Assembly (NCBI RefSeq): GCF_921293095.1
Contig: NC_060259.1
Coordinates: 4,402,001-4,466,000 of the forward strand
Source: Ischnura elegans
Lineage: Eukaryota > Arthropoda > Insecta > Odonata > Coenagrionidae
Direction of reading: 5' to 3'
Length of the DNA stretch: 64,000 nt
This document shows, piece by piece, positions 33,532 through 44,647 of this stretch. The notes under the pieces are model-generated. The model did not search any database. It was given only the letters and a program-made list of their open reading frames with translations, and was not told where the DNA came from. How positions within the stretch are numbered: position 1 is the first letter of the stretch; each line of letters opens with the position of its first letter. The translations under genes were made by a program, and so were the position numbers.

Positions 33532-34400
33532 AGTTATGGGGTGTCTTTTAGCCAAAAAATTACGTGATTCAAAACAAAGAATTTGTACACAACAGAATAT
33601 TCGTAATAACAATTTTTTTCAGAGTAATTTTTTAATGTGGCCCATATTTTTTACGAGTGAAATATCATTTTTGGCCATCAATGCCATTGAAATCTAAGAA
33701 TTCATCTGCTACTTTTTAATTTCCTTGTGTGCTTTTCTACAACCATGAAGCCATCTCATTGTGTGTTAAAATATGGTAAAGCCTTGATTTTACATAGTTC
33801 TATGGATCAGAATATGAGTGCAACATAAAATTGAAGTATATGAATTCAACGTATTTAAAATCAAGATTTTGTGCAGGAGTAACCATATGCAAGATATCCT
33901 GGTCATAGACCCTGTTCTATGTAATCCGCAACTTTTTAAAATAAACGTTTGTAAATTCAAAGTTTAACTGCAGATATTCTTGGTCTGAGAGTGATAATTC
34001 AATTGTAAGTACATTATATTTTTGTCAAATTTGGATGCTTTTTTATTATTAAAGCATGATACAATTAACATGAATATATTTATTTTTCCTGAGATTCCTC
34101 ACCTATTTCTATTTTGAATTGAACCTTCTGCCTTCCTCGAATATGGAAGTTGCCTTCTGCCGCTATTCAACATTTGTAATATGCACCCGAGGATTATTAA
34201 GCATTAACATGCATTTATGGAATTCTGAAGCATGAATCACATGATAATATTTTTCTATCAAGTTAAAGTGATAGCTGCTTAGATTTCACCAATGACAGCA
34301 GAAAAATCACCGTTTTAGGCAATAATTTTCTGGAGTGGCACCAGGGATAGGTATCCAATCCCTTTTCCTATCACACTGCACGTCCTTTTTCTGTCGCAGC
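33532..34400. other. 3' flank of host gene
   Basis: AT-rich. An AATAAA polyadenylation signal is at 33940-33945, about 410 bases after the stop codon, giving a plausible 3' UTR end near 33960. No coding sequence between there and the gypsy LTR at 34401. Confidence 0.5.
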
Positions 34401-34548
34401 TGTAGTGTCCTAAGGTTGGCAGCCATGATGTTGGTCGATTGTTGGGGTTGCTGGGAACAAGGTTGTTGTATGTGAGTGAGACAATAAAGATGGCAATAAG
34501 TAAGGCGTGCTTGTTTTAATGATTCTTTGTCCAAGTTAGGACAGTACA
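34401..34548 (+). repeat. gypsy 5' LTR
   Basis: 148 bp, beginning TGTAGTGTCC and ending GGACAGTACA (imperfect inverted ends, TG...CA). It contains an AATAAA polyadenylation signal at 34483-34488. Short LTRs are common in this gypsy subgroup. Ends are inferred from the TG...CA pairing and the adjacent primer site; the 3' LTR was not available for comparison. Confidence 0.8.
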
Positions 34549-34550
34549 TT

Positions 34551-34565
34551 TGGCGACGAGGATAA
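34551..34565 (+). promoter_or_regulatory. tRNA primer-binding site of the gypsy element
   Basis: TGGCGACGAGGATAA begins two bases after the LTR. It starts with TGG, the complement of a tRNA 3' CCA, and the TGGCGACGAGGA form is typical of this gypsy subgroup. Confidence 0.8.
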
Positions 34566-34669
34566 ATTTCCGTTCAATGGAAGGACTCGTTAGTTTCGCG
34601 TAAACTGTGGTTTGTCGCGATATTCAAAAACTTTAGCACGCGTTCCGTCAACGGGAGTCCGGATTGGAA

Positions 34670-35657
34670 ATGGCAGCCAGCGGCCCTGAATACGAAAGGT
34701 TTAATCCCTTCGGCGACGTTTCGACATTAGGCGTTCGTTGGAGAAGGTGGTTAAGGGGATTCGAGCTGATGGCAGAGTCGAAGAATGTTTCCGCTGCAGC
34801 GAGAAAACGGGCTATGCTGTTACATTATGCGGGACCGGAGGTGCAAGATATTTATTTTGCACTCATCCCAGCGGACTATGCCGAGTCTTCTCCTGACGGT
34901 GTCGCGGGAACGGTTGCATCACCGGGAAGACCGGAGGATGAGTATGCCAAAGCGGTCAAAATCCTGAACAGACATTTTGATGCGGAAGTAAACACGCCCT
35001 ACGAACGTTACAAGTTCGCTCAGATAAGCCAAGGTGATACTGAGACAGTAGATGAATTCGTGATTAGGCTGAGACAGCAGATACAAAATACGGGTTGGCA
35101 GGGGAAGCAAGCAGAGGAAGCTGTCCGGGACCAGCTCGTTGCAAAGTGTTGTTCCAGTGAACTTCGAGTTAAACTTCTCACGGAAGCCTCAGATTTGACA
35201 TTGACCAAGGCAATGGACATCGCGCGTCGGTGGGAGCTGACTGCTAGGCAATCGAGACAAATGTCTTCAGAAGTGGCGGTGAATGCAATGCACACGGCGA
35301 ATAAACAGTGGTCACGTAACTCAGGTAAACGTAAGACGTCAAAGAAAGGCGAGTGTTATCGTTGTGGTTTGACGGGGCATTACGCAAATGACAAAGAGTG
35401 TCCAGCGAAGGAAAAGAAATGTAATAAATGTGGTCTTATTGGACATTTCTCAAAGTGTTGCAAAACAAAAGCAAGCAAAATAAAGTCTAGGGCAGCGAGT
35501 CCCTCAAAGAGAAAAGTGAGGAATATAAGTTGTGACAACGAAAGTGATTCTGAAAGCTCTGGTAGTGGAGTAAAGGGTGGTTATACGTTTAGTGCTAAAG
35601 GTGGTTCTACAGTTAATCATGATTTGTTAAAAGTTAAAATTGGGTCAGTGCCAACTG
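34670..35657 (+). pseudogene. gypsy Gag (capsid and two zinc knuckles)
   Basis: About 330 residues from ATG 34670. The capsid-like region holds W...L.GFE-type RWLRGFELMAESKN, YERYKFAQISQGDTETVDEF and LRQQIQNTG, the retrotransposon-gag helical core. Two CCHC knuckles follow at about residues 228-262: CYRCGLTGHYANDKEC (spacing CX2CX4HX6C, unusual) and CNKCGLIGHFSKCC (CX2CX4HX4C). A basic/Ser tail leads to KVKIGSVPT, the entry to protease, where insert 1 begins. Gag itself has no internal stop. Confidence 0.92.
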
Positions 35658-36783
35658 GAGGGCAAGTCTGTAACTCTGTTCTCTCCCGAAAATGGGAGAA
35701 AGGAGATTCGTGAAGCGCCTGCGCGAGAGTTGTCGCCCGCCCCAAGTCTCTAGGGCGCCCCGCCGGAGAAAGGAGACTATTTGTCGCCTGGGAGAGTACT
35801 AGTCTCCCGACCCAAGTCCGTAAGCCCCCTCAAGCGCCTTTGGCGCCCCAGACGGGCGCTTCAGTTATGTCCCCCTCAAGAGCCCGACGTATCTCTTTCT
35901 CCCATGGAGAAAGTGCGTATCTCGACTGTTTTGTTGTATTTTCTCAATATGGCGCGTTTTCTTTCAAACCATAGAATATTATTGCTCGTATATGAGGTGC
36001 ATTTAAGAGAAGTGGGGCAATTAACACCAGTGAGAAATTGTTGCGGGATATTAATAAACCGTTTGAGGCGAGGGAGGAAGATTTCCGGCCGCATTAGCGG
36101 AGAAGGTTGTCCTATCCGTCCTTCGATGGTCCGATTCTCTTCCTGCTGAAAATCCATCACCCTCAATAGCAGACAAAAACACCGCAATCCTATGAAATAA
36201 CAATTATCTGTAGCTCTGAATTCTTTTCGTGTAAGTAGCGGGGTTTAGAAAGCTAATGCTAATTCAGAGAGCGCAAGAAAAGCACTTTAAATAATGGAAA
36301 ATAACTTCTAAACAGTTACCTATGAAAAGCAACAGATAGTTAATGAAACACAAGACATGCCCATATTGTTAAAAGAACTTATTCCACGACAATGTAATAG
36401 AGTTTCACCATTTCATTGGTTTCACGAATACGACTGCTCAGCATAACCGTGTGCACACAACATGAGATCGCGAATCGGTTCCGCTGTCAACACATACAGA
36501 AGCTATAAATGTACTTCAATAATAAATGAATATCCACAAACTGAGTACTAGCACACACCGTAAATATAAAGTGAGACATAGGCAAATAAAATATAAAAAA
36601 ACTGGAAATCACTTCCACTCTTTTATTCATCACGAACAACTTACAATCACTAAGCTCGTTATGATAAAAACAACTATTAATTCACTGATTTAAAGCCAGA
36701 AATTAGCCCACGAAAGAGGCACAGGTGACTTTTCTGACTATTATTCGTTAATATACTAGAAAAAGAAACTTCACACACAGCTT

Positions 36784-38672
36784 CCCTACAAACGCAGAAA
36801 GGATTAAATCTGGATTAAACACGTATTTTGAAATCCACGAAATCTCAATAATATCTAGATTTAATCTGTTGCAAAGGTGTTGCTATGTCCTCTTTTTCTC
36901 ATATTATATCTAGATTTAATACATGTAATATCTCGCCCCACGATACAGATTTTTCAGGGATTAAATACAGATTTCAGTATCTAGATTTTCCTGGGATACA
37001 TTGTAGTACTGCTTTTCATTTGAACTTTTATCAAGGAACCTTTGCGTTACAATTAATGATATATATTGAGGAAGCTTCCCTGAAGGGAAAACCCTCTGAC
37101 CACCACAATAAGATCTCTACCTATTCACCCCTTAGCTCCAACAAGAATTATATTATCAAGCACCCAATAAGCAAAATCTTTAAAAATTAACTAACCACTA
37201 TGCAATAATAAACTGACTTGAAGGAAAAAGATTGTTTATTTGGATTGAGAAAACATGACTCATAACTATTGATATTTTATTAAAAAGGTACAAATATCTA
37301 TTTATATCACATACAAATTCCAAGCATTTCAAATTACAATGAAATTAATAATTTATTAATTCAACTAGCTTTTAATGTGCCCTTATCAATGTCATAGATT
37401 TTTAGGTGGAAAAATGCATTAAGTAGCCACTTCACAATAATACACTGACTTGAGGAAAAAGGTTAATAATATGGATTAAAAAACATGAGATAGAGTAATT
37501 GATGCTTTATTAAAAAATCACAAGTATTTTTTATTATCATTATATAGAATTCCAAATTACTATGAATCTAATTGATTTTGAGCATCATTTGCCTCCTCCT
37601 GCCCCTTGCACTGGCCTGCCGCAGCCAGAAAGGGAGGAAAGATAAACACAATATACTACATAGAAAAGTGGCAGGTGGATAAAGTGAAAGGCTTTGCAGT
37701 CAATATAAAATAAATTTTTAAAGTACTAGTTCAGGGAGAAAGCAGATCAATAAAAACAAAGGCATTGAAATCAACAAACATGACGACACTCACGGCAGAG
37801 TTAAATGCTTATAATACAAGGTTAAGATAGAAAGCAGATTCATAAAAACAAAGCCATTTAAGTCAATATAAGTGAGCCGATTGAAGTCACAGTTCAACCA
37901 TGGGCCCAATAACGGTCACTCTACTGAATTTTTAGGGAGAGAAATGATAAAATTTTTATATTGCAAGGTTCAGTTAGAAAACAGGTTCATAATAACACTA
38001 AAAGCACAGTTCAACCATGGGCTTAGTAAGAAAAAAGTTAATGGAGAAACCAGGTACAAAAGAAGGAATCTGAAGGGAATTATGGAAACGGAGTTCAGAG
38101 TTCAATAAGCCCACCGAATAACATTGAGAAACGAAAAATTTCTCCTCGTCGTCGTTTTTGTTGCCAAGACCATCCCTCGTTACTATTTTCAGAGGCACTT
38201 TACAAATTGAAACATTACGATACAGTCATAAAATGAAGCTCATAATGAACCAACGTAATACATAAATGTGCACCAACGTAATGGAATATGGTTAAAAAAA
38301 ATATGCATGTATATTGAATGATAAAGATCACTACATACGGAAGATCCAGGTTACTGTGAGGTGCAAATACGATACTTATGCAATCGATGGATGTAAAGGA
38401 AAAATATAACAGATAATGGAGCAAATAAACCATATGCAGCTCGTGTCGGTCAAATCTAGTCGTTTAGTAACAATAACAAAACACACTTTCACACTTCATC
38501 ACTAATGTTTCGGCCATTTTGAAAAATTACGTCACCGACGCTAGCGCCGCTAGTGGCGCAGAAACTTCGGAAACAGATTTAATCCGTATTTAAAAAGGAT
38601 TTGGAAATCTAGATTTGATGTATTATGGAATCTCCCTAAAATACAGATTTGATCCTTTTTGTGTTTGTAGGG
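36784..38672. mobile_element. TIR element CCCTACAAAC with TT duplication
   Basis: Ends CCCTACAAACGCAGAAAGG and CCCTACAAACACAAAAAGG (complement), about 26 of 29 matching, flanked by TT (36782-36783, 38673-38674). Comparison with insert 2, which lacks this element (CAGCTTTGATC uninterrupted), proves the insertion. Subterminal AGATTTAATC/GATTAAATCT-type repeats occur several times at both ends (36805-36870, 38574-38650). Interior AT-rich with no transposase. Confidence 0.85.
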
Positions 38673-39269
38673 TTTGATCTTGATAGCTTGATCGTGAAAT
38701 GTCAATGTACCTATACGATGAACAACGGAGGTGAACACGCCACTGACAATGTTTACATTGCTGTCAGACATTAATCGATATGGTAATAACACTGCTTACA
38801 ATTCAATCACGATGGAGCACTGATAATTACAACTCTTAGCCGATATTTTTGTACATTGCAACCACTGGCACTGTGATTATCAGCAGAAGATTTACGGGAG
38901 TTGTCACATTGACACCCAGACGGCACAGAACCCTCCGTATCTAATTCGTATGTACATAGTACCCATTGACTAAGGGGATACTATGCCGCTTCGTCGCTTT
39001 TCGTCAATGGATAATAGGGAAATTGCATACTTTTTATAAACAGTATGCTGATATACTACAGTAAACACTTAGTACCGCAATATACTTTTTTCCGCTTGAA
39101 ATTCAGTTTATACACTAGAAAATGACTCCCAAAAGTCTCCCGAGTTTCGCGGGCTAAAAAATACCGCCCCCACTAATCTTTGGCCGTGACGTCATAGTTC
39201 AGTAGGAGTCCAAGATCCAAGCCCAGTAACTGCAGGTTTGGAAGAGCCACGTTGCGTTTAAAGGAGAAC

Positions 39270-39428
39270 ATGGGTGAAATAAGGAAAAATTACAAGTGGT
39301 GCATTGTTCCTCTGTGCAATAACACCCCAGAAAAAATTTTCGTGTGCATTCCCACGGAGGAAATTAGAAGAAAAGCCTCGATGCATGCCGTCTGTCGGGA
39401 TGAGCGTTACGGAAAATTAAGAGTATAA
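39270..39428 (+). pseudogene. THAP-type zinc-finger fragment (KWC type)
   Basis: ATG at 39270 gives NYKWCIVPLCNNTPEKIFVC, the start of the 'KWC.VPxC.NT..K' THAP class found in insect transposon proteins, then RRKASMHAVCRDERYG before a stop. The second half of the domain is visible out of frame at about 39449-39475 (CYVSEDNFN, resembling C.EDHF with the His changed). A frameshift and ligand loss make it non-functional. Confidence 0.7.
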
Positions 39429-40281
39429 TAAACGAAATGATAAACCCGTGTGCTATGTGAGCGAAGATAACTTTAATATAAATAATATTTCCATATTCCA
39501 TTGACTGAATAACTTGAAACTGAGATTTTTCGATCATTCGGCCGTCGTAGAATAAAAACTCAACTTCACAACAAAAATCGAGATAGGTGTTTCTCGATGG
39601 TTACAATGGACTCAAATTATTTACGGCACTTGTTCAATTTCAGTTACGGAAGGACATAGAAAATTCCATGATGTTTAAAATCAAGGGAGGAAATATGAAA
39701 ATATAGAGCAACGTTGCTCTATATTTTAATATTTTGTACGTACGTTTATCCTCATGCATTCGAGTGCCAGCCAAGAAGACAGCGTTTTCTTCTACTGTCG
39801 GCGTCACAATGATGTGCCGCTGTACTTTGCAAATTTATATCCTGGCTTCACTGCATTCTATAATAATGAACTATACGTCATTTTAAAGGAAATTTTATCC
39901 TAAATTCTGATTTATTTTATTACAAAGAAATTGAAAAATGTAGACACGGCCAGTGCAATAAATGACTCCGCGCACCGAAAAATCAGCCGTTTTGTCAACT
40001 TCATGAACTTTGCGACTCAACCTAAGGAAAACTACTACGTATACAGCATTCATCTTCCACATTAATTTACACTCATTAGTGCAGATTAATAAAATGGCTT
40101 TTGGGTATATTTAGAACTTATATTTTGTTATAAATTAATGATATTATTTAAACTCTTGTCCCATAGTTTATCCCGAAAGATGAAGGAAGTTGTAGATGGA
40201 AAAAGAATGGAATCCAGAGGTGGTCACAAAAAATGAATCGCAGCATTCTTTGATTTTATTTTACGCCGGCTTGCTTTTCAG

Positions 40282-40427
40282 AAAAAGTTGAGTCACAAGA
40301 GGAATGTTCCGCGGCCCTTGATTTGGAAACTGTAGAGATAGAGGAAGACGTGTGGATCAGCAATTTCCATTTAGTTGGTTGTCAGGATAAACCAAGGATC
40401 CATTTAAAGGTTGTCAGGCCATCGTAA
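40282..40427 (+). pseudogene. possible downstream exon of the THAP protein
   Basis: After acceptor CTTTTCAG the frame KVESQEECSAALDLETVEIE, then EDVWISNFHLV, runs to a stop at 40425. Acidic linkers like this follow THAP domains in transposon proteins. There is no motif that proves it. Confidence 0.3.
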
Positions 40428-41910
40428 AAAGATCGGACTGATGCACCACAGGGGAAATGGGGTGTTTGAGGGAAAGTCAAACCCAAAGTTGCCCAAAGAA
40501 TGCGCAGTTCTATGTTGCTCTTTCCCCAGTTAAAACCAAATAAAAATTGGATTGGGATGATATTTTCACCACGGGTTCCAGTGATAGTGAGAGTGCAGGT
40601 GATCATGGTCATCGTCGAAGATCATCCCTCTAGGATTTCCGATTCGGAATTTTTAAGTGACAACCGATCGCAATGACGATGAGCTCGCCTTTAGAGTTTC
40701 AGATATATCGTGAGAAAAGCTCCCAAAATGTATTAGACTCTGTTTGGAAAACATTAACATTTTAATGCTAAATTAGGAAGGATTTACATTTTACAAAAGT
40801 AACTTATTAACACCTAAAGACGTTGTGTTTATTATATTGATCGAAGAGCGATTGACCGATTCTTTCTGCAGAATAGGAAGTGGCTTCGGGGTTTTGAGTC
40901 ACAAGATGGTAGATTGTGTTGGAAGTTCGTCTATATTATCGCTACTAAATTGAAACATTAATAGTCTGGCTTCTTCAGAGCTTCCTGTCGTCCTCCAGGC
41001 AAGGTATTTTTAAGTTGAAAGTATCATCGACAGCTTCGAGGTGGAAATAAGTTCACCATAAGACTACCGGACTGCCAAAAGAATACACATTTCACATGCG
41101 TATACGCTTTCGCCGATATTATACGCAAGTCTCACTTTGTTGTGAACTATAAAATATTTCAGATGCACATCAGCTACCTTTCCATTTCTCGGCATCGACT
41201 TTCCGCGCCGACGAAGTCTACAGTTTCACTAAAATACCCTGTTATCATGTTGGAATCAGTAACAGGAAGCTTGCTAGGATCAGCCTAAGAATAACCATAT
41301 TCCTTCATCTTTACGCAATCTATCGCTTTCAATGAAGAAAAAATAGATCAAATAATATCCCTGCAGTCACAATGAACAACTGCGATACGTCTGCACTTCA
41401 ATAAATGAATCATAACTACGCCGTCGCATGTATAAGTATGCAACCTCTACTATGGCCGTGCCACCGTCTCTCCTCGTACTGAACTATGACGTCACTTTTC
41501 TACCAGCCAATCATCGGGCGTTTTCGCTTCTCACTTGCATTTGAAAATTCTCGTGAACTTTGATGCATTAAATATCGTAAACCACGTCATAAAATAATTA
41601 AAAAACTTTCACCGAGGTATGCAAACATATATTTTTATATAATTTTGGGGCTATTGATTATATCTGAAATATATGCAAGTTCCCTATTTCCGTTCGCGGC
41701 CTGTCGACGAAGCGCGTACGCAGCATGTGAATGTCCGCTACTAAGCACGTACGATTGGATACGAAGCGCGCAGGAACACGGCACTCAGGCTAATCTCAAT
41801 CGATTAGGTCGACAGATATATCGTAACTCGCACGATCGAAAAATGTATCGAACGCAACACAATCGATAGCTACCGTTCGTAGCGAGAACCTTGATACGAA
41901 TCATTATGAA

Positions 41911-42058
41911 TTGTAAGTTCTCAATAGGTAAATAACACCATATCATGAATTCTAATTACCATGAAAGACTCACGACCGACAAAGTTTTGTCGGTTGTGAG
42001 TTTTTCATGGTAATTAGAATTCATGATATAGTATTATTTACCCATTGAGAACTTACAA
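41911..42058. repeat. 148-bp near-perfect hairpin
   Basis: TTGTAAGTTCTCAATAGGTA at the left is matched by TACCCATTGAGAACTTACAA at the right, and the pairing continues almost unbroken to the centre (GACAAAGTTTTGTC). Arms about 70 bp with few mismatches and almost no loop. Could be a small fold-back MITE or a hairpin RNA source. Confidence 0.95.
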
Positions 42059-43425
42059 AACTTACTCGGCCACTTAAATAACTCTGCGAAAAATGAGATT
42101 CTCATGGCTAATTCACGCACCCCCAGCATCCAGCATTGTTAAGTGGCTCGTACTTACTTGGAAACCTTGAGATGTTAATGAGAGTAAATTCTTATTAATT
42201 TTGACACTAAATAAGACATCACATAGCCCACGAGCATTAAAAAGCTTACCCTAAAGCCTGACGAAATAAAATTTTTAAATAAAAATTGCCGATGAAACAG
42301 GATTGCTGACACATCTGCTATTAGTATGATCGAATTCATCAAAATGCAAGCAAAAATTAACGTATAGTTCAGTCTCAGCTACTAAAACTTACCCATATCA
42401 GGCGCTAAAGTATTTGAAAAATTATTTGGGATGAGTAAAAGTCCCTAGGTCACTGCAGTAAATGTATCACCCTATTAAAAATATGAAAGTCCTGCCAAAT
42501 CACCAGCATAAACACTTGTAAAATAAAACATGTTATCTCTTAGATCACACCTCCGATTTTATACTTACTTTGCATGAAGTCACCACCGCAAGAAATTTTA
42601 AAGAGGCAGGAAAGAAAAAACCCACAGAAATACAATACATATATTATGTATTTTCTATTGTCAACCACAATAATATTTCCAATTTTCTCTTCTATCCCAC
42701 ATCTAATTTAGCGAAACAATTACTCTTATTCTCTTTCGAATAGAAAATTATTTAAAAGAGGACTGGTCGATACATACAAACTATCGTCAATACTTTCTCC
42801 GATAAACGTCCACTATCACTGCACCAACTTGCACAAATCAAATCCACATCCACAAATATGTCACTTCTGCCACAATGTCTGTCTTCTTGGCGACAGGTAA
42901 CAGTGAAGCAATGGTACCTTCCTCCAATCTGGGCACCTCCAATTCAGCAAGAATTTTCTCCTCGTCTTCTCGTCCAAGGCCACAGATTATTTTCTGATAT
43001 CACAAGGTGCGATGTGAAGCTCACACAACTAAAATTAATAAATAATAAAATACCATGTAACTTATTAGGTCAAATCATTTCCAATTTTTGGTATTTCTGC
43101 ATGAGAAATCAAATTACTAGGCTCGTAAATATAGTAAATATTTTTATGCCTGATATTTTTATTGTTTTAAACTATAGCATAAGATAATTTGAAATGATGA
43201 AAGCCGACGTGTAATACACCATAGGGCAAGCTAAGAAGCAATATTCGATCCTATCAACTTGGCAACTTACTCCTAGTTTCTCCTTTAACCACACGTTTAC
43301 CGAATGAATTAATACAAAAAAGACAACTAAAATACAAGAATTTTCAAATGAATTGCTGCTACAATATTTTGAATCACCATTTTTAGTACTGAATAGTACT
43401 ATAGTACTTCAGTACTGAATAGTTC

Positions 43426-43452
43426 GGGATGTTGATGCATCAACATCCCGAA
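43426..43452. repeat. short perfect palindrome
   Basis: CGGGATGTTGATG/CATCAACATCCCG. It follows a second, imperfect palindrome built on AGTACT (about 43384-43422). Similar compact palindromes occur at 39700-39735 (ATAGAGCAACGTTGCTCTAT). Confidence 0.9.
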
Positions 43453-43507
43453 GCCACTTCTAACTTAAAATTACATCCAAATAATTACAGCGAGAAAGAG
43501 TACATAC

Positions 43508-43600
43508 CTCACAGCTTTTCGTAGGGGTGAAATGTTTTCTTCTTATCGCCCAAATGCACTTCTTCTTCAACTCAGGATCTTTTGGAAAGCTAAAACCTTG
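43508..43600 (-). pseudogene. second THAP fragment (GFSFPKD type)
   Basis: Reads QGFSFPKDPELKKKCIWAIR followed by RKHFTPTKSCE and then donor GTATGT. This is the middle of a THAP domain: F.FPKD, basic helix with W, and the second half before C.x2.H. The preceding N-terminal part (MPFVC...) is visible upstream in a different frame with a stop. It belongs to a different THAP subfamily from 39270-39428, so two element lineages may be mixed here. Confidence 0.7.
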
Positions 43601-44626
43601 AACCATGTCCCGGAGTTTCCATTACGTCATCCCGACAATAAACACACGAAAGGCATTTTTTACAAAAATATCTCACAAACACGTTTCTGAAGCCCAGTGA
43701 ATGAAATTAAAGAATAAGGGAAACTTCACTATTACCAGACACTCTATTTTTCACAAACTTAACCACAAAAATCCCTGAAATGTGGTAAGACGTTACGTAA
43801 ACGACGCGATCTCCAACGCCTTGTGCTAGCTTGTGAAGACATGTGATCTTTCTAGGAGGATATGGCACGATGGCACCAGATGGCACCACCCGCGTAAGAA
43901 AATAGTCCCAGACCGAATACAGTTTTATCGATGAGATACAATTTTATCGATGCATATGAATTTGCTAGTCCTCTTGCATCTTTATTCGTCATTAAAGGAA
44001 ATAAAGAAACAAAACCTTCTAAGTAACTTCCTAAGCGCGATTTTTGTATCTTGATTGTCCACCCTCGTATTTAGGTACGAAAACTTCCTGTGCCGTCTGG
44101 GCAATAACACAATTTTGGCACAAAAGATGTTTGCACAAATCTGCAAGCAGCGAGCAAAAGCTGTATTCACATTAGAAATATACTCTTAATTTTCAACTTT
44201 GGTGAGGTTGTAATTGATACGAAATGAAGAATTTACATGGTGACAAGCAAAATATACCGGCACTTGGATTTAGCCCTGCAGCCGCTTGCAAGCGAGGAAT
44301 CACTGCGCGCGGTCAAAAAAGTAGTCCCGACTTTAGTAAGTCATAATGAGGTTATTATGCATTTAATTTAGAAAATATTTGGATGGATGAGTTTGAAATA
44401 AAATTAAAAACATTTTTAAATTGCACACGGTTAATTTTTCGTTAAATCAAGCTCCAATATCAGATTCGCCTTAGAAATTTCTCTTACTACTCATCGGAGC
44501 GAGTTTTCTCCCATCCGAACGGGAGAAACAGTTCTCTCTACCGAGTTACGGACTTGGGTGGGGAGACAATTTTGGGCGACAACTCTCTCTCCCAAACGAG
44601 GCGCCCCAAGTTACCGACTTGCCCTC

Positions 44627-44647
44627 CTGACGTCCTAATTGATTCAG
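44627..44647 (+). pseudogene. gypsy protease active-site fragment between two inserts
   Basis: Only CTGACGTCCTAATTGATTCA(G) remains between the inserts, encoding D-V-L-I-D-S: the aspartic-protease LIDSG motif just before its Gly. With the flanking CWG duplications collapsed, Gag (SVPT), this piece and GATVNVIDK at 46586 read through in one frame. Confidence 0.9.

Larger units (their letters stand above)
38915..44101. mobile_element. TIR element CCCAGACGGCACAG with CA duplication, containing THAP remnants
   Basis: Ends CCCAGACGGCACAG(A) at the left and TGTGCCGTCTGGG at the right; flanking CA (38913-38914 and 44102-44103). Insert 2 is uninterrupted here (CATTGACATTAACAC). The first 42 bases equal the terminus at 2133-2174. 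Inside are two facing THAP-type fragments (39270-39428 plus, 43508-43600 minus), a possible acidic exon (40282-40427) and a long hairpin (41911-42058). THAP plus 2-bp duplication fits the ISL2EU group of DNA transposons, but no DDE core could be read, so this is tentative. Confidence 0.8.
35658..44626. mobile_element. Harbinger-like insert 1 in gypsy protease (composite)
   Basis: Ends GAGGGCAAGTCTGTAACT / complement with one change; 3-bp duplication CTG (35655-35657, 44627-44629). The flanks 35658-36783, 38673-38914 and 44102-44626 align piece by piece with insert 2 (44648-46585), so the two are copies of one element. Insert 1 has been enlarged by two later transposons at 36784-38672 and 38915-44101. 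GGAGA/TCTCC blocks crowd both ends. No transposase of its own was recognised. Confidence 0.88.
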
